Shown here one piece after another: positions 54,361 through 62,859 of a DNA stretch of 64,000 bases. Position 1 is the first letter of the stretch. Each line of letters starts with the position of its first letter. Below the pieces are notes generated by a model that ran no database searches, was not told the origin of the DNA, and was given only the letters and a program-made list of their open reading frames with translations. Source of the DNA: Flavobacterium saccharophilum (lineage in GTDB: Bacteria; Bacteroidota; Bacteroidia; Flavobacteriales; Flavobacteriaceae); NCBI RefSeq assembly GCF_900142735.1, contig NZ_FRBY01000007.1, forward strand, positions 186,001 through 250,000, written 5' to 3'. The translations under genes and the position numbers were made by a program.

Positions 54361-54462
54361 TGTCATCCCGAGGAACGAGGGATCCCCGCAAGTTGCTCTA
54401 CAAAGATTGGCGATTTAGATTGAGGAGTTTCTTGTGGGGATCCCTCGTTCCTCGGGATGACA
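54361..54462. repeat. 102-bp gene-less palindrome of the GIY-YIG-flanking repeat family
   Basis: TGTCATCCCGAGGAACGAGG at the left pairs with CCTCGTTCCTCGGGATGACA at the right, perfect for the outer 20 bases. The core GATCCCC/GGGGATC also pairs. This is a GC-shifted subfamily of the 28301 copy. Confidence 0.85.
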
Positions 54463-54647
54463 AAAATGCAAACAAACCTTTATTCAACACATAACAACAA
54501 ATAAAAAAACCAGTCCAAACCCGCCAAAATCCGTGTCATCCGCGTGCCATTCTATACTAAAACACACCCTTTTTTCGTTACTCTTAAAACTCGCCTAATT
54601 GTACTCACAACCCATAACAAATACTTTTAGATTCAAATATTAATCCT

Positions 54648-54655
54648 TACTTTTG
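54648..54655 (+). promoter_or_regulatory. -7 element of tpx
   Basis: TACTTTTG, identical to the -7 box of the peroxiredoxin gene at 52488. The expected -33 position holds TTTTAG instead of TTTG. Confidence 0.5.
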
Positions 54656-54680
54656 AACCTCATTAATTTAAACAAAAATC

Positions 54681-55178
54681 ATGGCTTCAATAACATTAGG
54701 AGGAAATCCTATTCATACTTCAGGAGAATTACCAACAGTTGGATCACAACTAGCTGATTTCAAATTAGTACAAAATGATTTATCAGTTGCTTCATTAAGC
54801 AATTTTGCTGGTAAAAAATTAGTTTTAAATATTTTCCCAAGCATCGATACAGGAACTTGTGCAACTTCTGTTAGAAAATTCAACGAAAGTGCAAGCAACT
54901 TAGAAAACACAACTGTACTTTGTATTTCAAGAGATTTACCATTCGCTCAAAAACGTTTTTGTGGAGCTGAAGGTTTAGAAAATGTAGTAAACTTATCTGA
55001 TTTTCAGGCTGGAAATTTTGGTAAAACAAACGGTTTAGAAATTGTTGACGGACCTTTAGCTGGTTTACACTCAAGAGCAATTATTGTTGTTGATGCTGAC
55101 GGTAAAGTTTTACATACAGAGCAAGTTGCTGAAATTGCAAACGAACCAAATTACGAAGCAGCTTTAGCAGCACTATAA
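54681..55178 (+). CDS. tpx: Thiol peroxidase
   Basis: 165 residues, atypical 2-Cys peroxiredoxin of the Tpx branch. Peroxidatic Cys C60 is in PSIDTGTCATSVRKFN and resolving Cys C94 in AQKRFCGAEGLENV. The N-terminal ITLGGNPIHTSGELPTVGS is the Tpx signature. It reduces lipid and other peroxides using thioredoxin. It begins the run tpx-dgkA-ftsK-lolA-lptG-ribB-thioesterase with short gaps throughout. Confidence 0.95.
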   Translation: MASITLGGNPIHTSGELPTVGSQLADFKLVQNDLSVASLSNFAGKKLVLNIFPSIDTGTCATSVRKFNESASNLENTTVLCISRDLPFAQKRFCGAEGLENVVNLSDFQAGNFGKTNGLEIVDGPLAGLHSRAIIVVDADGKVLHTEQVAEIANEPNYEAALAAL

Positions 55179-55188
55179 TACCCATTAA

Positions 55189-55563
55189 ATGGAATTTCAA
55201 AAAGATAATACTTTTGTAACAGGTCGGTTAAAAAGCATGACCTATGCTTTTAACGGAGCTGTTAAACTTATAAAAACAGAGCATAGCATTATGGTTCAGT
55301 TCTCATTGGGAATTGTAATGACCATTGCCGGGTTTTACTTTCATATTACACAAACCGAATGGCTTTGTCAAACACTGGCTATCGGTTTAGTTTTAGGTAT
55401 TGAAGGATTGAATACAGCAGTTGAAAAAATTGCCGATTTTATTCATCCTGATTACAGCAAACGAATCGGATTTATTAAAGATATTGCAGCTGGCGCAGTA
55501 TTTTTTGCTGCAATGACAGCGATAGCAATAGGCTTGATTATTTATTTACCCAAATTTATATAG
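55189..55563 (+). CDS. dgkA: Diacylglycerol/undecaprenol kinase family membrane protein
   Basis: 124 residues with three membrane helices. The kinase signature is EGLNTAVEKIADFIHPDYSKRIGFIKDIAAGAVF (EGxNTAxE and KDxAAGAV). This short form phosphorylates diacylglycerol or undecaprenol at the inner membrane, recycling lipid carriers for envelope synthesis. It starts 10 bases after tpx and ends 15 bases before ftsK. Confidence 0.92.
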   Translation: MEFQKDNTFVTGRLKSMTYAFNGAVKLIKTEHSIMVQFSLGIVMTIAGFYFHITQTEWLCQTLAIGLVLGIEGLNTAVEKIADFIHPDYSKRIGFIKDIAAGAVFFAAMTAIAIGLIIYLPKFI

Positions 55564-55578
55564 GCAAGGAACGCAAGA

Positions 55579-58032
55579 ATGGCAAAAACAACCAAAAAAG
55601 AAACTGTAAATAAAAAAAACGAACCAAACACCGAGAATAAAAAATCTTGGAAGATAAGCAAACAACAAAAATTTGTTTTAGGCTGTCTTTTGGTACTCTT
55701 TTCTATTGCATTATTAGTTGCATTTATTTCATTTTATGTCAACGGACAATGGCAAACAGATCAAAGCGCGGTAAGCCATCTTGGCGATCGCTCTGAAGAA
55801 GTGCAAAACTGGCTCGGAAAATTCGGAGCTTTTCTTGCCGATCTGCTTGTATACAGAGGTTTCGGTCTTGCGTCTTTTATTTTAGTGCGTTTATTTTTCT
55901 TAACCGGATTATTTCTGGCTTTAGAAATGTCAACCAAAAGACTAAAAAGCATTTGGTTCTGGGACTTATTTGCTATTATTATTGTTTCTGTCTTATTTGG
56001 ATTTTTCGCCACTTCTGCACCAGAATTAGGCGGAACTATTGGATACGAACTGAATTTATTTTCACAGGATTATATCGGAAAAACAGGAACTTTATTGGCC
56101 TTGCTTTTCGGACTAATTGTGTATTTAATTTTCAAAATAAAATTATCTCCGGAGAAAATTCAATCTTATTTTGACTCAACTAAAAATGAATTCAAATCGG
56201 AATTGGATGCTTTAAAAACACCACAACAACCTGAAAGTGCTTACAATTTAGAAGAATTTGCTATTGAGGAGGAAGATCCTGAATTAGACAATATTCATTT
56301 AAAAACCGAAGACACTCAATTCGAAATCAACAAAGAAGCTTTAAAACCAACAATCTCCAATTCATCAGAAATTGATTTGAATCCGATTTTAAAACCAGTC
56401 CAAATGGATATCAAACCTGCAACAGTAACTGCTCCGGTTCATACCGAAGAATTTGTTGTTGAAAAACCTGAAGAGGAAGATATCATTGAAGAAAACCTGG
56501 CTTCTCGTCTCGTTGCTGATTTTGGTTTATTTGACCCGACTTTGGATTTATCGAATTATAAATTCCCAACCATCGATTTATTAAAAGAATATTCGACTGG
56601 CGGAATTACAATCAATCAGGAAGAATTAGAAGAAAATAAAAACAAAATTGTAGACACACTTCGTAACTACAAAATTGAAATCGCACAGATTAAAGCAACC
56701 GTTGGTCCATCGGTAACTTTATACGAAATTGTGCCGGAAGCCGGAATCAGAATCTCTAAAATTAAGAGTTTAGAAGACGATATTGCTTTGTCATTATCCG
56801 CTTTAGGAATTCGTATTATCGCACCAATTCCAGGAAAAGGAACAATTGGTATCGAGGTTCCGAACAAGAACCCAACTATGGTTTCTATGAAAAGCGTTAT
56901 TGGATCGGCTAAATTTCAGGAAGCTGAAATGGAGTTGCCAATTGCTTTGGGTAAAACCATTTCGAACGAAACTTTCGTTGTCGATTTAGCCAAAATGCCT
57001 CACCTTTTGATGGCGGGTGCTACGGGACAAGGAAAATCAGTTGGATTGAATGCAGTTTTGACTTCACTTTTATACAAAAAACATCCCGCAGAAGTAAAAT
57101 TCGTTTTGGTGGATCCGAAAAAAGTAGAGTTAACTTTATTCAATAAAATTGAAAGACATTATTTAGCCAAACTTCCTGATACTGAAGATGCCATTATTAC
57201 AGACAACGCCAAAGTAGTCAATACATTAAACTCACTTTGTGTTGAAATGGATAATCGTTATTCATTATTGAAGGATGCGATGGTTCGTAATATTAAAGAA
57301 TACAACGAAAAGTTCAGAGCAAGAAAATTAAACCCAGAAGCAGGCCACCGATTTTTACCATACATCATCTTGGTTGTCGATGAGTTCGCCGATTTGATTA
57401 TGACTGCTGGAAAAGAAGTTGAAATTCCGATTGCGCGTTTGGCACAATTAGCGCGTGCTATTGGTATTCACTTGATTATCGCTACTCAGAGACCATCGGT
57501 TAACGTAATCACAGGTTTAATTAAAGCGAATTTCCCTGCGAGAATTGCTTTTAGGGTAACGTCAAAAATTGACTCAAGAACGATTTTAGACACACAAGGA
57601 GCGGATCAGTTGATTGGTCGTGGAGATTTACTTTATACAAACGGAAATGATGTCGTTCGTGTTCAGTGTGCTTTCATTGACACTCCGGAGGTTGAAAAAA
57701 TTACAGATTTTATTGGTTCGCAAAAAGCGTATGCCACGGCTTATTTGCTTCCAGAGTTCGTAGGAGAAGAAACTGGCATCAATCTTGATATGGATATTTC
57801 CGAAAGAGATACTTTATTTAGAGAAGCTGCGGAGATTATTGTCAATGCACAACAAGGTTCCGCTTCATTACTGCAAAGAAAATTAAAATTGGGTTACAAC
57901 AGAGCCGGTCGTTTGATCGATCAGCTGGAAGCAGCTGGAATTGTTGGTCCGTTTGAAGGCAGTAAAGCAAGAAGCGTGAACATTTCTGACTTAAGTGCTC
58001 TTGATCAATTTTTTAACAATGAACAAAATTAA
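55579..58032 (+). CDS. ftsK: FtsK/SpoIIIE-family DNA translocase
   Basis: 817 residues. Four N-terminal membrane helices (about 30-175) are followed by an acidic variable linker (190-320), the alpha/beta motor with Walker A GATGQGKS at 480-487, Walker B ILVVDEFADLIM, and ATQRPSVNVITGLIKANFPARIAF. A C-terminal gamma winged helix (LLQRKLKLGYNRAGRLIDQLEAAGIVGP) should read polar KOPS sites. It pumps chromosome dimers and activates XerCD at the division septum. Its 3' end overlaps the frame of the next ORF, but the lolA start lies beyond the stop. Confidence 0.96.
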   Translation: MAKTTKKETVNKKNEPNTENKKSWKISKQQKFVLGCLLVLFSIALLVAFISFYVNGQWQTDQSAVSHLGDRSEEVQNWLGKFGAFLADLLVYRGFGLASFILVRLFFLTGLFLALEMSTKRLKSIWFWDLFAIIIVSVLFGFFATSAPELGGTIGYELNLFSQDYIGKTGTLLALLFGLIVYLIFKIKLSPEKIQSYFDSTKNEFKSELDALKTPQQPESAYNLEEFAIEEEDPELDNIHLKTEDTQFEINKEALKPTISNSSEIDLNPILKPVQMDIKPATVTAPVHTEEFVVEKPEEEDIIEENLASRLVADFGLFDPTLDLSNYKFPTIDLLKEYSTGGITINQEELEENKNKIVDTLRNYKIEIAQIKATVGPSVTLYEIVPEAGIRISKIKSLEDDIALSLSALGIRIIAPIPGKGTIGIEVPNKNPTMVSMKSVIGSAKFQEAEMELPIALGKTISNETFVVDLAKMPHLLMAGATGQGKSVGLNAVLTSLLYKKHPAEVKFVLVDPKKVELTLFNKIERHYLAKLPDTEDAIITDNAKVVNTLNSLCVEMDNRYSLLKDAMVRNIKEYNEKFRARKLNPEAGHRFLPYIILVVDEFADLIMTAGKEVEIPIARLAQLARAIGIHLIIATQRPSVNVITGLIKANFPARIAFRVTSKIDSRTILDTQGADQLIGRGDLLYTNGNDVVRVQCAFIDTPEVEKITDFIGSQKAYATAYLLPEFVGEETGINLDMDISERDTLFREAAEIIVNAQQGSASLLQRKLKLGYNRAGRLIDQLEAAGIVGPFEGSKARSVNISDLSALDQFFNNEQN

Positions 58033-58084
58033 TCCCATCATGAAAACGAAAATTCAGGAAATCAACAACAATTCTATCACTAAC

Positions 58085-58732
58085 ATGACTAAAAAGTGTT
58101 TTCAAATGGCAATTTTATTGCTTTTGAGCTTTACTTCTATTCAGGCACAGGATAAAAAAGCCAAAGATTTATTGAACCAGGTAACAGCAAAAATAAAAAG
58201 CTACGATAATATTTCTATCGATTTTAAATACTCTTTAAACAACGCTAAAGAAAACATCAATCAGGACAGTAAAGGAAATGTAATCATGAAAGGCAATCAA
58301 TATGTATTGAATTTTATGGGTGTTACTAAGATATTTGACGGGCAAAAAACCTACACTATCAACCCTGAAGACGAAGAAGTTACGATCTCTAAAGTTAATG
58401 AGAAAGATGACAATGCCATTACACCTTCAAAAATGTTGACTTTTTTCAATTCCGGATACAAATACAATATGGACATCGTTCAAAATATTAAAGGAAGAAA
58501 AATTCAATACATCAAATTAGCGCCAACAAATACTAAAGATCAAAGAAAAGAGATTCTTTTAGGAATTGACGTACAAACAAAACACATCTATAATTTGATT
58601 GAAACTGGAAAAAATGGAACAAAAACCACTTTAACCGTTAATTCTTTTAAAACCAATCAGCCTTTATCAAAAAATCAATTTACCTTTGTAGCGAGCAAAT
58701 ATCCAAAATACTACATCAACAAATTAGATTAA
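58085..58732 (+). CDS. lolA: LolA-like outer-membrane lipoprotein carrier
   Basis: 215 residues from the ATG at 58085, which puts MTKKCFQMAILLLLSFTSIQ directly at the start as signal peptide. Upstream ATGs at 58019 and 58040 would leave a charged extension. The mature protein shows the LolA/LolB beta-barrel pattern: LLNQVTAKIKSYDNISIDFK, KGNVIMKGNQYVLNFMGV and FDGQKTYTINPEDEEVTI. The periplasmic carrier ferries lipoproteins from the inner to the outer membrane. It is directly upstream of an LptF/LptG-type permease gene. Confidence 0.85.
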   Translation: MTKKCFQMAILLLLSFTSIQAQDKKAKDLLNQVTAKIKSYDNISIDFKYSLNNAKENINQDSKGNVIMKGNQYVLNFMGVTKIFDGQKTYTINPEDEEVTISKVNEKDDNAITPSKMLTFFNSGYKYNMDIVQNIKGRKIQYIKLAPTNTKDQRKEILLGIDVQTKHIYNLIETGKNGTKTTLTVNSFKTNQPLSKNQFTFVASKYPKYYINKLD

Positions 58733-58739
58733 ACCAAGG

Positions 58740-60191
58740 TTGAAAATTTTAGACAAATACTTACTAAAAACATTTCTGATTACGTTTACTACGGTATTCG
58801 TAATCCTTTTTTTTATATTCATACTTCAAACCGTATGGCTTTTTATCTCTGAATTAGCAGGTAAAGACCTTGATTTGATATTGGTTGTAAAATTCCTTCT
58901 TTTTTCCATGCCGAGAATTATTCCGTTAGTTTTACCACTATCGGTTTTATTAGCATCGATTATGACTTTCGGAAATTTGGCTGAGAATTATGAATTCGCA
59001 GCTATGAAATCGTCCGGAATATCACTTCAAAGAGCAATGCGTGTTTTAGTCGCATTTATCTTTGTTTTGAGTATTGTAGCATTTTGGTTCGCCAATAATG
59101 TAATTCCGTTCGCTGAATACAAATTTGTTAATTTCCGAAAAAACATCGCTCAGGCAAAACCTGCTATGGCAATTGCAGAAGGTCAGTTTAACGATGTTGG
59201 GACTTACAATATTAAAGTAAATAAGAAATCAGGAGAAAACGGAAACATACTTACCGGAGTTACGATTCACGAAAAAGCGAATAATGTTGGCGAAAACAAA
59301 ACCGTTATCAAAGCTAAAAACGGTAAATTAATCAGTAATGAGAAATCCAGTATTTTAAAACTCGTTTTAAATGACGGATATTATTATCAGGACGTTACGC
59401 CGAAAAAATATGAGGATCGTGCCAAGTTACCATTTGTAAAAGCTTCTTTCAAAAAGCAAATCATTAATATTGATTTATCTGAACTGAATAAGGTTGACGA
59501 CAATCAGGAAATCAGCAGCACCAACGGAATGCTGAACGTAAATGAACTTCGTTATACATTAGATTCCCTAAATAAAAACCTGGATAATGAAATCTTATCA
59601 TTTTCAGAAAATATAAATCAGCGTGTTGGATTTAAAAAACAACCTCCTGTTGTAATCAAAAACCCTAAAAAGAAAAAATCGTTACCTAACGATCTTTTAT
59701 CTCTTTATGACAATAAACAGAAGCTGGACATACTAAAAATGGCCGCCAGCAACGTTACTAGTAACATTTATTCGATAGAAGCTACTCAGAAAGAATTAAA
59801 AGACAAACAAAGAGACATCAACAAACACTTAACTGCTTTATACGAAAAGTTTGTAATTGCTTTTGCCTGCTTTTTAATGTTTTTCATTGGTGCTCCATTA
59901 GGCGCCATCATTCGTAAAGGTGGACTAGGCTTACCTATTGTCTTTGCGGTATTAATTTTTATTACCTTCCATTTCATCAATACTTTTGGAAAAAGACTTT
60001 CACAAGAAGGCGGAATGACTCCATTTATGGGATCATGGATGTCTTCCTTTATCTTACTTCCACTAGCTGTTTTATTAACGTATCGTGCTACAAACGACAA
60101 CGGATTAATAAACTTTGATGCAATAACAACTCCGATTTCACAACTATTTCAAAAAATTTCTGAGCGGTTTACTCGTGCTCAAAAACAATAA
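58740..60191 (+). CDS. LptF/LptG-family lipopolysaccharide export permease
   Basis: 483 residues starting with TTG at 58740, because the family start MKILDKYLLKTFLITFTTVF is recovered exactly there. Three N-terminal membrane helices, with LVLPLSVLLASIMTFGNLAENYEFAAMKSSGIS (the coupling-helix region contacting the LptB ATPase), are followed by a large periplasmic beta-jellyroll domain (about 125-340) and three C-terminal helices. It is half of the LptFG channel that extracts LPS. The longer periplasmic region, about 100 residues over E. coli LptG, is usual in Bacteroidota. Confidence 0.88.
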   Translation: MKILDKYLLKTFLITFTTVFVILFFIFILQTVWLFISELAGKDLDLILVVKFLLFSMPRIIPLVLPLSVLLASIMTFGNLAENYEFAAMKSSGISLQRAMRVLVAFIFVLSIVAFWFANNVIPFAEYKFVNFRKNIAQAKPAMAIAEGQFNDVGTYNIKVNKKSGENGNILTGVTIHEKANNVGENKTVIKAKNGKLISNEKSSILKLVLNDGYYYQDVTPKKYEDRAKLPFVKASFKKQIINIDLSELNKVDDNQEISSTNGMLNVNELRYTLDSLNKNLDNEILSFSENINQRVGFKKQPPVVIKNPKKKKSLPNDLLSLYDNKQKLDILKMAASNVTSNIYSIEATQKELKDKQRDINKHLTALYEKFVIAFACFLMFFIGAPLGAIIRKGGLGLPIVFAVLIFITFHFINTFGKRLSQEGGMTPFMGSWMSSFILLPLAVLLTYRATNDNGLINFDAITTPISQLFQKISERFTRAQKQ

Positions 60192-60196
60192 TAATT

Positions 60197-61327
60197 ATGT
60201 CAACAAAAATACAACTGAATACCATTGAAGAAGCTATAGAAGATATTCGTCAAGGTAAAGTAATCATTGTAGTCGATGATGAAGATCGTGAAAACGAAGG
60301 TGATTTCCTGGCTGCAGCTGAAAAAGTAACTCCGGAAATGATCAATTTTATGGCGACTCACGGACGAGGGTTAATCTGTACACCACTTACTGAAAGCCGT
60401 TGTAAGGAACTTGATTTACGCGCTATGGTTAGCAATAACACCGATCATATGGAAACTGCTTTTACTGTTTCTGTAGATTTAAAAGGTCATGGTGTTACCA
60501 CCGGAATCTCAGCAGCAGACCGATCTAAAACAGTACAGGCCTTAGTTGACGGCAATACAAAACCACATGATTTAGCGCGCCCAGGACACATTTTTCCTTT
60601 AATCGCAAAACAAGGTGGTGTTTTAAGAAGAACTGGTCATACAGAAGCGGCAATTGACTTCGCAAGATTAGCGGGTTTTAAATCAGCTGGTGTTATTTGC
60701 GAAATTTTGAATGAAGACGGAACTATGTCTCGTTTACCTGAATTGGTAAAAGTTGCTAAGAAATTCAATTTAAAATTAGTTTCAATTGAAGACTTAGTTG
60801 CCTATAGAATGCAACACGACAGTTTGATCGTTAAAAAAGAAGATTTTGATATCGAAACCCGTTTTGGAACTTTCAGATTGAGAGCTTACGAGCAAACTAC
60901 CAATAAACAAATTCATATTGCTTTAACCAAAGGAACATGGAATCTTGGAGAACCAATCTTAACCAGAATCCACTCCTCTCAGGTAAATAATGATTTATTA
61001 GGAACTTTAACCAACAATGCCGAACAGCAATTAGACGGTATGTTTAAAGTTATTAATGAAAACGGAAAAGGTGCTGTAATTTTTATTAACCAGGATATGC
61101 AGGCAGTAAACTTATTAAGTCGTATCTCTGAACTTAAATCATTACAGGCAGGTGGTACAATGAAAGCTCCAAAAGTAATCATTGACAGTAAAGACTACGG
61201 AATTGGCGCTCAAATCTTACATGATATCGATATTTCTAAAATTAGATTAGTATCCAATACTGAGCAAACAAAACGTGTTGGAATGATCGGATACGGTCTT
61301 GAAATCACTGAATATGTAAACTACTAA
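60197..61327 (+). CDS. ribB: 3,4-dihydroxy-2-butanone-4-phosphate synthase with degenerate GTP cyclohydrolase II domain
   Basis: 376 residues. The N-terminal DHBP synthase domain is intact: VVDDEDRENEGDFLAAAEKV, ATHGRGLICTPL, DRSKTVQALVD, RPGHIFPLIAKQGGVLRRTGHTEAA and CEILNEDGTMSR. The C-terminal part (205-376) aligns with GTP cyclohydrolase II but lacks the three zinc cysteines: where the active enzyme has HSECLTGDVFGSLRCDCGEQL, this has HSSQVNNDLLGTL, then TNNAEQQL. The catalytic QEGRGIG is replaced by NQDMQAV. It should supply only the four-carbon riboflavin precursor. This resembles the reported RibBX type. A separate ribA elsewhere is expected. Confidence 0.92.
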   Translation: MSTKIQLNTIEEAIEDIRQGKVIIVVDDEDRENEGDFLAAAEKVTPEMINFMATHGRGLICTPLTESRCKELDLRAMVSNNTDHMETAFTVSVDLKGHGVTTGISAADRSKTVQALVDGNTKPHDLARPGHIFPLIAKQGGVLRRTGHTEAAIDFARLAGFKSAGVICEILNEDGTMSRLPELVKVAKKFNLKLVSIEDLVAYRMQHDSLIVKKEDFDIETRFGTFRLRAYEQTTNKQIHIALTKGTWNLGEPILTRIHSSQVNNDLLGTLTNNAEQQLDGMFKVINENGKGAVIFINQDMQAVNLLSRISELKSLQAGGTMKAPKVIIDSKDYGIGAQILHDIDISKIRLVSNTEQTKRVGMIGYGLEITEYVNY

Positions 61328-61328
61328 T

Positions 61329-61718
61329 ATGGGTACATTAGAAGAGAGAATTTCAAAATCCGAGACTCATATATTCAAAGCCGTTTTTCCGAGTACAACG
61401 AATCATTATGATACTTTATTTGGAGGAACTGCACTTCATTTGATGGATGAAGTGGCTTTTATTTGCGCCACAAGATTCAGCCGAAAGAAAGTGGTAACAA
61501 TTTCTACTGGCCAAATTGATTTTAAAAAAGCAATTCCGGCAGGAACTTTAATAGAATTAGTTGCAAAAGTGATTAGCGTTGGAAGAACAAGTTGCAAAAT
61601 TCATGTGGATATTTTCATGGAACAAATGTATTCAGAGCTTCGCGAAACGGTAGTTTCAGGAACTTTTTCGTTTGTTGCAGTCGATGAAAACAAGAAACCA
61701 ATGCCGATTTTAGATTAA
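61329..61718 (+). CDS. Acyl-CoA thioesterase, hotdog fold (YciA-like)
   Basis: 129 residues with HYDTLFGGTALHLMDEVAFICATRFSRK, where the Asp/Glu of LMDEVAF and the GG loop form the hotdog active site. FKKAIPAGTLIELVAKVISVGRTS and VSGTFSFVAVDENKKPMPI complete the acyl-CoA thioesterase (YciA/BFIT) pattern. It starts one base after the ribB stop, so it is coupled to it. It is the last gene of the run. Confidence 0.92.
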   Translation: MGTLEERISKSETHIFKAVFPSTTNHYDTLFGGTALHLMDEVAFICATRFSRKKVVTISTGQIDFKKAIPAGTLIELVAKVISVGRTSCKIHVDIFMEQMYSELRETVVSGTFSFVAVDENKKPMPILD

Positions 61719-61827
61719 TTACATTATTTAACGTAAAAATATTCTTTTAGTAATTACTGATTATTAGACACTTGAAAATTAAGTTGAAAAAATCAATGAA
61801 AAAGTTTTTATAATCGGAAAAGCGCAC

Positions 61828-61835
61828 TATATTTG
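61828..61835 (+). promoter_or_regulatory. -7 element of tRNA-Ser
   Basis: TATATTTG, a perfect TAnnTTTG match, 32 bases before the tRNA. The -33 region holds only T runs. Confidence 0.5.
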
Positions 61836-61867
61836 CACTCGCAATCAGCAAATGATAGCAACATACT

Positions 61868-61952
61868 GGAGAAATGGCAGAGCGGTCGAATGCGGCAGTC
61901 TTGAAAACTGTTGACTGTAACAGGTCCGGGGGTTCGAATCCCTCTTTCTCCG
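61868..61952 (+). tRNA. tRNA-Ser(UGA)
   Basis: 85 bases with acceptor stem GGAGAAA (61868-61874) / TTTCTCC (61945-61951) and discriminator G. Anticodon loop CTTGAAA has anticodon TGA at 61902-61904. It has the long variable arm of serine tRNAs and the T loop GGTTCGAATCC. CCA is not encoded. Two tyrosine recombinase genes lie just downstream, so its 3' end is a likely attachment site. Confidence 0.95.
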
Positions 61953-61960
61953 CTGAAGCT

Positions 61961-61994
61961 CGAAACCCCTAGTAAACACTGGGGTTTCGTCGTT
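61961..61994 (+). terminator. Terminator of tRNA-Ser
   Basis: Perfect 9-bp stem CGAAACCCC (61961-61969) / GGGGTTTCG (61981-61989), then TCG and five T residues. Confidence 0.8.
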
Positions 61995-62287
61995 TTTAGC
62001 CCATACGTAAAAAGATTCGAACCTAGTCTTTAAGTGCACATCCATTCTCTCTTAACCCCTATAAATACTAGGATTCTAAAATTTCATCTATTTTTAAATC
62101 CGCAAAATCAGCGGATTTGACGCAAAGTTTTGTGCACCTATTTGTGCACCTTTTTCTGCTGAAAAAATAAGCTTTTACCTCTCATAAAACTAGCCAGTCT
62201 ACTTATTATCATTCTTTTAACAATCACAATATCATAAGTTTCATATATTTATCTAAACAGAATTTCACTAATTGTTAACCGAGAAGA
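61995..62287. other. Junction region between tRNA-Ser and the recombinase genes
   Basis: Holds a hairpin (AATCCGC 62097-62103 / GCGGATT 62111-62117) and a direct repeat TTGTGCACCT at about 62132 and 62143. On the minus strand a 38-codon frame (ending SADFADLKIDEILES) is open across it, which might be a gene remnant. Nothing else is recognisable. Confidence 0.4.
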
Positions 62288-62647
62288 ATGCCTAGTATAC
62301 TGAAGATTTATTTTTACTTGAAGTCAGAAAAGGTCAATCGCAAAGACGAATCTCCCGTGTATGCTCGACTGTGGCATGAGCAGAATTCGATAACGATTGC
62401 AACGGGGCAATACATAAGCAAAGAAAGATGGGATTTTACCGATAAGCTACGCACGGCGCTCAGAATAGGAAAGGAAAAAGAACTTCGAAAAAGCTTAGAC
62501 AACTTTGAACTTGAGATTAAAAATATTTTTTATGGGTCCTTTTTCAGAGGTCATGATTTTTCACTCACAAAACTCAAAAATGAATTCATAGGAAAGAAAA
62601 ACAAAGAGCGAAATCACTGCTCTATAGATTCTGCAAATCAATATTAG
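62288..62647 (+). pseudogene. Truncated tyrosine recombinase (N-terminal part)
   Basis: 119 codons matching the N-terminal arm-binding domain of Bacteroidota tyrosine recombinases: LKIYFYLKSEKVNRKDESPVYARLWHEQ, ITIATGQYISKERWDFTDKLR, GKEKELRKSLDNFELEIKNI. It aligns with the start of the next gene (both have TGQYISKERWD) but stops after about 105 matching residues, well before the core-binding and catalytic domains, with a short unrelated tail. It is the remnant of an earlier integrase at this tRNA. Confidence 0.8.
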
Positions 62648-62784
62648 GTATTTCAGCAGGAAAGCTGACAATAATAAAAAATCTGAAGTTTGCCGTAAAA
62701 ATATGAACATACCCAAGAACTACTTTTCAATTTTTAAATAACACAATTACTCAAACGGTCTTAATAACAGCTCTTACAAAATCA

Positions 62785-62810
62785 GTGGAAAACCACTAAA
62801 AAACATTTTT
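62785..62810 (+). terminator. Weak terminator-like hairpin before the second recombinase
   Basis: AGTGG-AAAA-CCACT stem with A/T-rich flank and a T run nearby; a short 5-bp stem, so uncertain. Confidence 0.3.
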
Positions 62811-62859
62811 TTTAATTCCTGACTCTTCTTTTTACGTATATAATATAAAAGAATAGGTC

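Noticed and set aside
57995..58084. N-terminal extension of the lolA frame overlapping the ftsK end
   Set aside because: The earliest start is a TTG inside ftsK and the extension is polar. Starting at 58085 gives a standard signal peptide and the usual LolA length.
61845..62045. Minus-strand 66-codon frame containing RDSNPRTCYSQQFSRLPHST
   Set aside because: It is the antisense translation of tRNA-Ser, a familiar annotation artefact.
62076..62170. Minus-strand 38-codon frame ending SADFADLKIDEILES
   Set aside because: Too short, without start context; it may be a gene remnant but cannot be supported as a gene.
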